From Bacteroidota bacterium (GTDB lineage Bacteria; Bacteroidota; Bacteroidia; Bacteroidales; FEN-979): a stretch of DNA of 64,000 bases. A model generated the notes under the pieces. The model saw nothing but the letters and a program-made list of their open reading frames with translations. It had not been told where the DNA came from and did no database searches. This document shows positions 7,932 through 16,001 of this stretch, in pieces; the stretch's first letter is position 1, and every line of letters begins with the position of its first letter. Location: contig JAPLDL010000011.1 in NCBI GenBank assembly GCA_026391735.1, positions 128,211-192,210 of the forward strand. Direction: 5' to 3'. Made by a program: the position numbers and the translations under genes.

Positions 7932-9452
7932 ATGGCTCTGATCAATTCGGTCATTTCATGGTTGATGAAACAGCGGATCCATCAGATCGAGCTGTTCATG
8001 AAATACCCCCTGGAAGTTCAGCAGGAGTGGCTGCGAAAGCTTCTTCAATCGGCCAAGAATACCGAATGGGGCAAGCGATATGACTTTCGTTCGATATGCA
8101 CTTATGAAGAATTCAGGAACCGGCTGCCACTGAATGATTATGATTCGCTGAAACCCTTTATCGAAAGGTTAAGGCAAGGCGAACAAAATATATTGTGGCC
8201 TACCGAAATAAAATGTTTTGCAAAATCATCTGGTACCACTAATGATAAAAGCAAGTTTATCCCGGTGAGCCAGGAAGCACTTGAGGAATGCCATTTTAAA
8301 GGAGGTAAGGACCTGCTTTCGATCTATTGTAACAATCATCCCGACACCAATCTCTTTGCCGGCAAAGCGATTGCTATGGGCGGCGCACACCAGATCCTGG
8401 AAGTGAACAATGAATCATATTACCAGGGAGATCTGTCGGCTATCCTGATTCAGCATTTACCTCTTTGGGTTGAGTATTTAAGAACTCCCGGGCTTTCAAT
8501 CGCATTGATGGATGAATGGGAGGCTAAAATTGAAAAAATGGCTTTTGCCACGGTTCAGCATGACGTCACCAATATTTCGGGAGTACCTTCATGGACTTTG
8601 CTTCTTTTTAAAAAAGTTCTTGAAATAACGGGAAAAAGGAACCTGCTTGAAGTATGGCCCAATTTTGAATTATATATCCATGGCGGAGTGAATTTCATAC
8701 CCTATCAATCCCAGTTCAGCAAGTTACTGCAATCAGATACAGTAAATTATGTTGAAACTTATAATGCTTCAGAGGGATTTTTCGGGATACAGGACAGGAA
8801 GGGGGCAAAAGATATGCTTCTTATGCTCGATTACGGCATCTTCTATGAGTTTATACCTGTTGATGACAGCCTTACCGATAGTTCAAAAGCGATTTCACTG
8901 ATTGAAGTAAAGCCGGATGTGAATTATGCCATAATTATTACTACTAATGCCGGCTTATGGCGTTATATGTTGGGAGATACTGTGAAATTCACATCAGTAT
9001 CGCCATACCGTATACAAATAACAGGCCGGACAAGGTGTTTCATCAATGCTTTCGGGGAAGAGATGATCATTGATAATGCTGAGAAGGCAATTGCAATTGC
9101 CTGCTTGAAATGCAATGCCCAGGTGAATGAGTTTACTGCAGCCCCTGTGTATTATAGCGAACAAAAAGGTGCTCATGAATGGCTCATCGAATTTGCGCAT
9201 CCCCCGGTCGACCTGGGATTTTTTACTGTAACCCTTGATAATGCGCTGAAATCGCTGAATTCAGATTACGAGGCAAAGAGGTATCATGACCTTCTGCTTG
9301 GCGAGCCGCTGATCAGGGTGATGCCGGAAGACACATTTTACAAATGGTTGAAATTTAAAGGGAAACTGGGAGGGCAGAATAAAGTTCCCCGCCTGGCTAA
9401 TGAAAGGAAATATGTGGAAGAAATCCTTGACATGGTTTCAGGGAAGAAATAA
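7932..9452 (+). CDS. GH3 family acyl-adenylate-forming enzyme
   Basis: 506-residue member of the GH3 family, named after the plant auxin-amino acid conjugating enzymes, which are adenylate-forming (ANL) proteins. Visible are FAKSSGTTNDKSKFIPVS near residue 95 (the phosphate-binding loop), YNASEGFFGIQD near residue 280 (the adenine-binding motif), and LWRYMLGDTVKFT followed by GRTRCFINAFGEE (hinge and C-terminal lid). Bacterial members are widespread in Bacteroidota, and their substrates are unknown. An acid-amine ligase activity is inferred from the fold only. The downstream deoxynucleoside kinase gene has its own promoter, so no operon link is evident. Confidence 0.88.
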   Translation: MALINSVISWLMKQRIHQIELFMKYPLEVQQEWLRKLLQSAKNTEWGKRYDFRSICTYEEFRNRLPLNDYDSLKPFIERLRQGEQNILWPTEIKCFAKSSGTTNDKSKFIPVSQEALEECHFKGGKDLLSIYCNNHPDTNLFAGKAIAMGGAHQILEVNNESYYQGDLSAILIQHLPLWVEYLRTPGLSIALMDEWEAKIEKMAFATVQHDVTNISGVPSWTLLLFKKVLEITGKRNLLEVWPNFELYIHGGVNFIPYQSQFSKLLQSDTVNYVETYNASEGFFGIQDRKGAKDMLLMLDYGIFYEFIPVDDSLTDSSKAISLIEVKPDVNYAIIITTNAGLWRYMLGDTVKFTSVSPYRIQITGRTRCFINAFGEEMIIDNAEKAIAIACLKCNAQVNEFTAAPVYYSEQKGAHEWLIEFAHPPVDLGFFTVTLDNALKSLNSDYEAKRYHDLLLGEPLIRVMPEDTFYKWLKFKGKLGGQNKVPRLANERKYVEEILDMVSGKK

Positions 9453-9481
9453 TAGCCTGGCTACCCTAAATTCATCAAGTA

Positions 9482-9513
9482 TTTGCTCAGTTCATAAAAT
9501 TCATGTAGGTTTG
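9482..9513 (+). promoter_or_regulatory. Bacteroidota promoter for the deoxynucleoside kinase operon
   Basis: TTTG (9482-9485), a 20-base spacer, TAGGTTTG (9506-9513). The fit to the Bacteroidota consensus is near-perfect. The ATG follows 17 bases later, giving a short leader of about 10 bases. It probably drives dNK and kdsB, and perhaps the run up to the S46 peptidase. Confidence 0.72.
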
Positions 9514-9530
9514 GCAGTAAATTCCAATTT

Positions 9531-10145
9531 ATGCATATTGCCGTTGCCGGAAATATCGGCTCAGGGAAAACAACCCTCGCGGGACTGCTTGCCAAGAATC
9601 TGAAATGGGAAGCGCATTACGAGAATGTTGATACCAATCCATACCTGCATAGTTTCTATGAAGACATGCAGCGCTGGTCGTTCAATCTTCAGGTTTATTT
9701 TTTGAACAGCCGTTTCAGACATGTGATTGAAATCAGGAAATCAGGAAAGACGGTCATTCAGGACCGCACGATCTATGAGGATGCTTATATCTTTGCTCCG
9801 AACCTTCATGCCATGAACCTGATGAGCACCAGGGATTTCGAGAATTATAAATCACTTTTTGAGCTGATCAGCTCCCTGATTAAACCACCCGACCTTATCA
9901 TTTACCTCAGGGCCAGTGTTCCGACCCTTGTAAGCCAGATACAGAAGCGCGGAAGGGAATACGAGAGTGCCATCCGCATTGATTACCTCAAAAATCTGAA
10001 CGACATGTACGAGGATTGGGTTGAAAGTTATAAACTTTCCAAGATCCTGTTTATTGATGTCGACAACTTAAAATTCAGCGAAAACACCGAGCATCTTGGA
10101 GTCGTTATCGATAAAGTCAATGCCGAACTTCATGGTCTGTTTTAG
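9531..10145 (+). CDS. Deoxynucleoside kinase (dGK/dAK type)
   Basis: 204-residue P-loop kinase that phosphorylates deoxynucleosides (typically deoxyadenosine or deoxyguanosine) to monophosphates for dNTP salvage. Visible: Walker A GNIGSGKTT at residues 7-15, the substrate-binding W/Y region (YFLNSRFRH), QDRTIYEDAYIFA corresponding to the DRS-type motif, and the lid RGREYE. Length and start are normal. The exact base preference cannot be read from the sequence. kdsB follows after 6 bases, so the two are probably co-transcribed although functionally unrelated. Confidence 0.88.
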   Translation: MHIAVAGNIGSGKTTLAGLLAKNLKWEAHYENVDTNPYLHSFYEDMQRWSFNLQVYFLNSRFRHVIEIRKSGKTVIQDRTIYEDAYIFAPNLHAMNLMSTRDFENYKSLFELISSLIKPPDLIIYLRASVPTLVSQIQKRGREYESAIRIDYLKNLNDMYEDWVESYKLSKILFIDVDNLKFSENTEHLGVVIDKVNAELHGLF

Positions 10146-10151
10146 CCACGT

Positions 10152-10904
10152 ATGCCTGTGAAAGTCCTTGGAGTAATACCGGCACGATATTCTTCTACCA
10201 GATTCCCGGGCAAACCCCTTGTTGTCATTGACGGGAAAAGCATGATCAGGAGGGTCTTTGAACAGTCCATTTTATGCAGAGGGCTTTCTGATGTCATTGT
10301 GGCCACAGATGACATCAGTATAGAAAAACATGTTGCTGGTTTCGGTGGAAAAGCCATGATGACTTCCGCCAGGCATAAGAGCGGTACGGAAAGGTGTGGA
10401 GAAGTTTCTATGAAACTCAGGCAAGACGGACTTCATTTTGATGTGATTGTGAACATCCAGGGGGATGAACCCTATATACAGCCCGGTCAGATAGATCAGC
10501 TCATCAGTTGTTTCCTGAGGGAAGAAACCATGATCGCTACCCTTATGAAAAAGATCGACACAGTTGAGGATCTTAATAATCCCAATGTTGTTAAGGTTCT
10601 TTCCGGCAAGAATGGAAGGGCATTGTGTTTCAGCCGGGCAGCCATCCCTTATATCAGGGATAAAGGCAGGGAAAACTGGTTTGAAGAGCATAGTTTTTAC
10701 AAGCATATTGGAATTTACGGCTACAGACCGGGAATACTGGAAAAGCTTGTTAATTTACCTTCTTCTCCATTAGAGATTGCAGAATCCCTCGAACAGCTGA
10801 GGTGGCTTGACAACGGCTATGAGATCAGCCTGAAAGAAACAACTTTTGAAAGCATAGCCATTGACAGTCCGGCCGACTTATTAAAACTTACTAACAGGCA
10901 GTAA
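10152..10904 (+). CDS. kdsB: 3-deoxy-manno-octulosonate cytidylyltransferase
   Basis: Activates Kdo with CTP to CMP-Kdo, the donor for the inner core of lipopolysaccharide. It acts in the cytoplasm. It has 250 residues, the usual length. Visible: IPARYSSTRFPGKPL at the N-terminus (nucleotide binding), VNIQGDEPYI near residue 100 with the metal-binding aspartate, KHIGIYGYR near residue 190 and a SLEQLRWL segment. It shows that the organism makes Kdo-containing LPS, in line with rfaE2 at 36 kb. Confidence 0.96.
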   Translation: MPVKVLGVIPARYSSTRFPGKPLVVIDGKSMIRRVFEQSILCRGLSDVIVATDDISIEKHVAGFGGKAMMTSARHKSGTERCGEVSMKLRQDGLHFDVIVNIQGDEPYIQPGQIDQLISCFLREETMIATLMKKIDTVEDLNNPNVVKVLSGKNGRALCFSRAAIPYIRDKGRENWFEEHSFYKHIGIYGYRPGILEKLVNLPSSPLEIAESLEQLRWLDNGYEISLKETTFESIAIDSPADLLKLTNRQ

Positions 10905-10952
10905 GCCCCATACCTTCAATTCCGTATCTTCGCAGCAAGCATTTTTGGCATT

Positions 10953-12131
10953 ATGGATGTGCGAATTACAATTGCCAGTTTATTGGAGGAACACGATTGC
11001 GTTATACTTCCGGGTTTCGGAGGCTTTATCGGCAATTATGCCCCGGCACGTATTGATGCCGTGAGCCATACATTTGTTCCTCCTTCCAAGAAAATTCTTT
11101 TCAATATCAACCTGAAACAAAATGACGGCCTGTTATGTAACCGCCTGGTGACTGATAAAGGAATATCCTATTCCGATGCACTGGCTATGGTAAACGGGTT
11201 GGTGACCAGCATCAGGTATAACCTGAAAAGTGGGAAGTCGTTTATTATTCCGCAGGTTGGCAGGCTCTTTTCAGGCAGGGAAGGCACCTTGCAGTTTGAG
11301 CAGGAAAAAGGGTCAAATCTTTTGCCTGATGCCTTTGGTTTACAAACATTTGTCTCTCCTCCTGTAAGCAGGAATTCATACTCTGACCGTTTTGAAAAAG
11401 TTCTCATTCCGCAGCAGAGGGATATATCATCACCTAAAAAGCAATTTCCAAGATCCATAAAGTGGGCCGCGATGCTGGCCATCCCGATCGGGGCAGCAGC
11501 CATTATCGGCATTACCCAGTACGACAAACTCAGGAATCCTTCAGTAAACAACGCAGGTATTCTGAGCTCTGTTTTTTCACGTTTTTCTGCATCTTCCCTG
11601 GTTGAAAAAAAGGATGCTCCTGCCCATGGTCCTCAGATCAATTATGATTTCGGAGAGATCCCTTCAATGTTTAATGATCCGGCACCTTCCGGATCAGGTG
11701 CTGCAGGAAAATCTGAAGCAGACCCCGATATGGATCAGCTGCTTGATGCTGCTCAGGATGCAGCTAACAAGATATCGGAAAACAACACGATCACAAGAGA
11801 TCAGACTCCCCGGAAACAAACTGTGAAAACCGATGTTGAGGAAACCTCTCCGGCCTTGATCTCCGGAACAGAATCCCCGCAAGACGCTCAGGGGATCAGT
11901 AAATCGGATAATTTCGCTATTATCATAGGTGCTTTCAAGGTCAGGGAGAATGCGTTGAAATGTATACAGGATGCAGATTCAAAAGGCCTTAACGCAGGTA
12001 TCTATGATCGTTCCAAGGGTGGGTTGTACAGGGTTTCACTTTCAACAACCAACCGTCAAAAAGAAGCTGAAAACCTCCTCAGTGACGCCAGATCCAAAGG
12101 ATTTTCGGGCGCCTGGCTGCTAGCCAAATAA
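10953..12131 (+). CDS. HU-CCDC81 and SPOR domain membrane protein
   Basis: 392 residues. Residues 1 to about 140 form two HU-like domains of the CCDC81 type (LLEEHDCVILPGFGGFIGN, then SFIIPQVGRLF). A single membrane helix lies at residues 171-188 (WAAMLAIPIGAAAIIG). A Ser/Asp-rich linker follows, then a C-terminal SPOR domain at about 318-392 (FAIIIGAFKVRENA). The SPOR domain should face the periplasm and bind denuded peptidoglycan at division sites. The HU-like part then faces the cytoplasm. This domain pairing is common in Bacteroidota, but its role is uncertain; a septum-associated or cytoskeleton-like function is inference. Confidence 0.85.
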   Translation: MDVRITIASLLEEHDCVILPGFGGFIGNYAPARIDAVSHTFVPPSKKILFNINLKQNDGLLCNRLVTDKGISYSDALAMVNGLVTSIRYNLKSGKSFIIPQVGRLFSGREGTLQFEQEKGSNLLPDAFGLQTFVSPPVSRNSYSDRFEKVLIPQQRDISSPKKQFPRSIKWAAMLAIPIGAAAIIGITQYDKLRNPSVNNAGILSSVFSRFSASSLVEKKDAPAHGPQINYDFGEIPSMFNDPAPSGSGAAGKSEADPDMDQLLDAAQDAANKISENNTITRDQTPRKQTVKTDVEETSPALISGTESPQDAQGISKSDNFAIIIGAFKVRENALKCIQDADSKGLNAGIYDRSKGGLYRVSLSTTNRQKEAENLLSDARSKGFSGAWLLAK

Positions 12132-12139
12132 TTTTCTAC

Positions 12140-12808
12140 GTGCCAAAGAAAAAGCTTCTACATTTTAAGGAAAACCTCACGTTTCCTTTCCTTTTTCAAA
12201 TCAGGTATCACGAACTTAATGCTCCATTCCCTCTCAGAGGATCCTGGAATGAAAATTTTTTCGGCAATTCCAACCCGATCATACTGGAACTTGGATGCGG
12301 GAAAGGAGAATACACCGTGGGGCTTGCAAAGGCATACCCGGATAAGAATTTCATTGGAATCGATGTGAAAGGCGCCCGGCTCTGGTCTGGTTGCCGCAGC
12401 GTTACAAAGGAAAGACTGGGAAATGTTGCCTTTATCAGGAGCCAGGTCGACTATATCGAATATTTCTTTGCCGGTGGAGAGGTTTCGGATATCTGGATTA
12501 CCTTTCCCGATCCTCAACCCAAAAAAGAAAACCACCGCCTCACTTCCGCCCGTTTCATAGACAAATTTCAAAAAATCATGAAGCCGGGAGGAGAGATTTA
12601 CCTTAAGACCGATGACACTGATTTCTATAATTTTACTCTAATGGTAATCAAGAAACATGGATTCAGTTCCGGATTTGCAACTGATGATCTCTACCATTCC
12701 GGAACCGATGAAGATGTTATTAAATTCCAGACTTTTTACGAACAGAGGTGGCTTGGCCTGGGGAAAAAGATCTGCTACCTCAGGTTCAGCCTTCAGAAAA
12801 ACATATAA
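12140..12808 (+). CDS. trmB: tRNA (guanine-46-N7)-methyltransferase
   Basis: SAM-dependent enzyme making m7G46 in the tRNA variable loop. It has 222 residues. Visible: ILELGCGKGEYTVGLA (SAM motif I) near residue 50, IGIDVKGARLW, TFPDPQPKKENHR near residue 120 (signature region) and SARFIDKFQKIMKPGG. The start is a GTG at 12140, 8 bases after the preceding stop; the sequence PKKKLLHFKENLTFPF fits the family N-terminus. The S46 peptidase gene starts 7 bases downstream. Confidence 0.95.
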   Translation: MPKKKLLHFKENLTFPFLFQIRYHELNAPFPLRGSWNENFFGNSNPIILELGCGKGEYTVGLAKAYPDKNFIGIDVKGARLWSGCRSVTKERLGNVAFIRSQVDYIEYFFAGGEVSDIWITFPDPQPKKENHRLTSARFIDKFQKIMKPGGEIYLKTDDTDFYNFTLMVIKKHGFSSGFATDDLYHSGTDEDVIKFQTFYEQRWLGLGKKICYLRFSLQKNI

Positions 12809-12815
12809 AACATTT

Positions 12816-14981
12816 ATGAAAAACCGTTTGATTTTTTTTCTGATCATCCTGAATTTAATCTCATTTCACGGGATTGCAGAAGAAGGCATGTGGCCCCCGA
12901 TTTTACTTGGGAAGAGGATCAGCGATATGCAGAAACTTGGTTTGAATATTGGGGCGGATGACATTTACAGTATTAATCATTCTTCCCTGAAAGATGCCAT
13001 TGTGCAATTCGGAGGGGGATGTACCGGAGTTCTCGTATCGGAAAACGGATTACTGCTTACAAACCATCATTGCGGTTTTGGATCTGTTCAGAGACATAGC
13101 AGTATTGAACATGATTATTTAACGAATGGTTTCTGGGCCAGGTCTATGGAAGAAGAATTGCCGAATCAGGGCCTTTCCGTTACTTTCCTGATCAGGATGG
13201 AAGATGTCACTTCCAGAGTCCTCGTAGGAGTCAACCCTGTCATGAACGAAAAAGACCGGGCTACGGTCATAAAAAAGAATACCGAAGCATTAGAAAAAGA
13301 GTCAGTAAAAGGAACCTGCTTTGAAGCAAAAGTCAAACCTTTTTATTACGGAAACCAGTATTTCCTCTATATCACCGAAGTGTTTAAAGATGTCAGGCTG
13401 GTAGGAGCCCCACCTTCTGATATAGGCAGCTTCGGCGGAGATACAGATAACTGGGTCTGGCCCAGACATACGGGAGATTTTTCTGTGTTCAGGATCTATG
13501 CTTCGAAAGATAACAATCCGGCCGAATATTCAAAGGATAATGTTCCTTACAGGCCGGTCAAATATCTTTCCATTTCGCTCATGGGAGTTGAAAAAGGTGA
13601 TTTTACAATGGTTTTCGGATTCCCGGGAACCACCAGGGAATATTTGACTTCGTATGGCGCGGAACTTATTGCGTTCAAGGAAAATCCGCTTAAAGTAGAT
13701 TTCAGGCAGAAGCGATTGGACATCATTGAAACTGCCATGAATTCAGATGCCGGGATTAGGATACAATATGCTTCGAAACGTGCAGGTATTGCAAACGGAT
13801 GGAAAAAAATGAAAGGCGAAAGTATCGGGGTAAAACGCCTCAACACTTTGGGAACCAAGCGTGAGCAGGAAAAGGTGTTCGCAGCTTGGGTGAATGCCGA
13901 CCCTGAGAGGATCAACAAATATGGAAAACTTTTTCAGTCAGCAGAAAGTACCTATAAAAGTTTAACTACCCCTGACCTGGCGGGAATTTATATCGCGGAA
14001 GGCTTCCAGGGAATAGAGCTGCTTAAATTCGCAGGTAGTTTCAAGACAATTATCAGTCAATCGGAACAAAAAGATTGTAAAGAAGCTGATCTTGAAAAAA
14101 GCGGCCAAAAACTCAAATCAGCTGCGCGCGCATTTTTCAAAGACTATCAGCAAAAGATCGACTGTCAGGTCGCAATCGTACTGTTTGACAAGATTTCAAA
14201 GGAAATGGAATCTTCCTTTAAACCAGCCTGCTTCTCAGATATTGAAAAGAAACATAAAGGAGGACTGGCAGGATTTGTCAACGGGCTTTTTACAACTTCT
14301 GTTTTTGCCGACAGTTCGAAGCTCCTGAAAATACTTTCAGACCACCGGTCTAAAATGATCAGGCAACTTGGCAAAGATCAGGTGTACCTGCTTGCAGCCT
14401 CAGCAGCGGGGGTAATGGATTCACTCGTAACACCGGTAATAGTCAGATGCAACAGGGCCATTGACAGTATTCAACGCATTTATCTTGAGGGACTGATGCA
14501 CTTCAGGAGCGATAAGCAATGGTATCCCGACGCCAATTCAACCTTGCGAGTCGCTTATGGAAAGGTTGATGATTACAGCCCCGCCGATGCGATCAGATAC
14601 AATTACTTCACTACAGCAAAAGGGATCCTTCAGAAGGAAAATCCCGACATTTATGATTATGTCGTTGAGCCCAAGCTGAAAACTCTTATCCTGACTAATG
14701 ATTTTGGGCAGTATGCAGATAAGGACGGAACCATGCATGTGGCTTTTATAGCTTCAAACCATACCACAGGAGGCAATTCGGGTAGCCCTGTGCTGGACGG
14801 CAATGGCAGGCTCATCGGATTGAATTTTGACAGGAACTGGGAAGGGACTATGAGTGATCTGCAATATGATCCCGGGCAATGCAGGAATATCGTCCTGGAT
14901 ATCCGTTATTGCTTGTTTATTATTGACCGTTTTGCAGGTGCCCAAAGGCTAATCGATGAAATGAAGCTTGTGAGAGAGTGA
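12816..14981 (+). CDS. S46 dipeptidyl-peptidase, DPP11 type (Asp/Glu-specific)
   Basis: Secreted or periplasmic serine exopeptidase releasing dipeptides from peptide N-termini. I place the start at the ATG at 12816, which gives a signal peptide (MKNRLIFFLIILNLISFHGIA) and 721 residues. The ORF-track start at 12657 lies inside trmB. The catalytic His is in TNHHCGFGS (H85) and the nucleophile is in GGNSGSPV (S655). An arginine stands exactly 18 residues after the serine (R673, in NFDRNWEG). These numbers agree with my recollection of Porphyromonas DPP11 (His85, Ser655, Arg673), where Arg673 confers Asp/Glu preference and DPP7 has glycine. Peptide use as carbon source is the likely role. Confidence 0.92.
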   Translation: MKNRLIFFLIILNLISFHGIAEEGMWPPILLGKRISDMQKLGLNIGADDIYSINHSSLKDAIVQFGGGCTGVLVSENGLLLTNHHCGFGSVQRHSSIEHDYLTNGFWARSMEEELPNQGLSVTFLIRMEDVTSRVLVGVNPVMNEKDRATVIKKNTEALEKESVKGTCFEAKVKPFYYGNQYFLYITEVFKDVRLVGAPPSDIGSFGGDTDNWVWPRHTGDFSVFRIYASKDNNPAEYSKDNVPYRPVKYLSISLMGVEKGDFTMVFGFPGTTREYLTSYGAELIAFKENPLKVDFRQKRLDIIETAMNSDAGIRIQYASKRAGIANGWKKMKGESIGVKRLNTLGTKREQEKVFAAWVNADPERINKYGKLFQSAESTYKSLTTPDLAGIYIAEGFQGIELLKFAGSFKTIISQSEQKDCKEADLEKSGQKLKSAARAFFKDYQQKIDCQVAIVLFDKISKEMESSFKPACFSDIEKKHKGGLAGFVNGLFTTSVFADSSKLLKILSDHRSKMIRQLGKDQVYLLAASAAGVMDSLVTPVIVRCNRAIDSIQRIYLEGLMHFRSDKQWYPDANSTLRVAYGKVDDYSPADAIRYNYFTTAKGILQKENPDIYDYVVEPKLKTLILTNDFGQYADKDGTMHVAFIASNHTTGGNSGSPVLDGNGRLIGLNFDRNWEGTMSDLQYDPGQCRNIVLDIRYCLFIIDRFAGAQRLIDEMKLVRE

Positions 14982-14993
14982 TCATTACCATCT

Positions 14994-15851
14994 TTATCCG
15001 AACAGGTTTACCAGGGTGTTTGTGATCGTTGGATACCTGAATGTAAATCCCATTCTGGTAAGTTTCCCGGGAAGTACCTTATGCCCTTCAAGCAATAACA
15101 CCGCCCCTTCCCCGTAAACAAATTTCAGGATACCGGCAGGAACAGAAAGAAACACAGGTTGTTTCAGCACTTTACCAAAAATTGAACTAAATTCCGAATT
15201 GGTAACAGGGTAAGGGCTTACAAAATTGACCGGACCTTTCAATGCTTCATTTTCAATAATAAATATGAAGGCACTGACAAGATCTTTGATATGAATAAAA
15301 GAAACCCATTGGTCGCCTTTCCCGATTTTTGCGCCAAGTCCAATGCTGAAAAGCGGGTACATTTTGCTCATTGCCCCTCCGTTATCACCCAGCACCATAC
15401 CCATTCTCGGGATTACAACCCTCGTATAAACTTCAGCCAGATTAGCTTCCTTTTCCCAATCCCTGCAAACCTCACCTAAAAAACTGCTGGAATAGGAGCA
15501 ACTGTCCTCATCATGTGTTCCTGTGATGTCATAGATATCAATTCCCGAGACTGAAATCAGAAGTCGCGGCTTTACAGAACACTCACTGATAGAACTCACA
15601 ATTTTTTTAGTGGTCTCGATCCGGCTGGTGTAGATCTCTTTTTTATACGCGTCGTTCCATCTGTTGGAGACGTTGGCACCGGCAAGGTTGATCACTACAT
15701 CGCAACCTTCAATTTTTGCCTTTCTGAATTCATCACCCGGTATGCCGAGTGATTCCCTGTTGATGGATTTTATATCCCAGCCTTTTTCGTGAAAGGCCCT
15801 GGTCAGCGCTTTCCCTATAAAGCCCCCAGCACCGCTTATGGCAACAATCAT
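14994..15851 (-). CDS. TIGR01777-family NAD(P)-dependent epimerase/oxidoreductase
   Basis: 285-residue extended short-chain dehydrogenase-like protein of the TIGR01777 (YfcH/SulA-like) family. Visible: GAGGFIG nucleotide-binding loop at residues 6-12, DVVINLAGANVSNRW near residue 50, a serine-rich segment in place of a full SDR YxxxK, and the C-terminal DUF1731 segment (LLLEGHKVLPGKLTRMGFTFRYPT). The substrate of this family is unknown. It is convergent with the S46 peptidase gene, with 12 bases between stops and no obvious terminator. Confidence 0.88.
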   Translation of the reverse strand: MIVAISGAGGFIGKALTRAFHEKGWDIKSINRESLGIPGDEFRKAKIEGCDVVINLAGANVSNRWNDAYKKEIYTSRIETTKKIVSSISECSVKPRLLISVSGIDIYDITGTHDEDSCSYSSSFLGEVCRDWEKEANLAEVYTRVVIPRMGMVLGDNGGAMSKMYPLFSIGLGAKIGKGDQWVSFIHIKDLVSAFIFIIENEALKGPVNFVSPYPVTNSEFSSIFGKVLKQPVFLSVPAGILKFVYGEGAVLLLEGHKVLPGKLTRMGFTFRYPTITNTLVNLFG

Positions 15852-15937
15852 ATTTTTTTGGTAAAGTTACTAAAGAATCAAACTTCACGACCGTCTTAAT
15901 ATTTTTCAGGCGGATATGTAAACTTATAATAATTATC

Positions 15938-15945
15938 TAAATTTG
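15938..15945 (+). promoter_or_regulatory. -7 element for the methylmalonyl-CoA mutase operon
   Basis: TAAATTTG fits TAnnTTTG, 56 bases before the mutA ATG. No TTTG at the -33 position. The 150-base gap upstream of mutA (15852-16001) shows no cobalamin riboswitch-like B12 box. Confidence 0.45.
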
Positions 15946-16001
15946 CTTACCTTTACTATGTATATAACCCATCAAACGGGAAACTGAACAGACTTGAATA
16001 C

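Noticed and set aside
12657-12815. Upstream start of the S46 peptidase in the ORF track
   Set aside because: It overlaps trmB in another frame and hides the signal peptide that begins at 12816.
15852-16001. Cobalamin riboswitch before mutA
   Set aside because: Only 150 bases with no B12-box or matching helices seen; the mutase uses B12 but that does not require a riboswitch.
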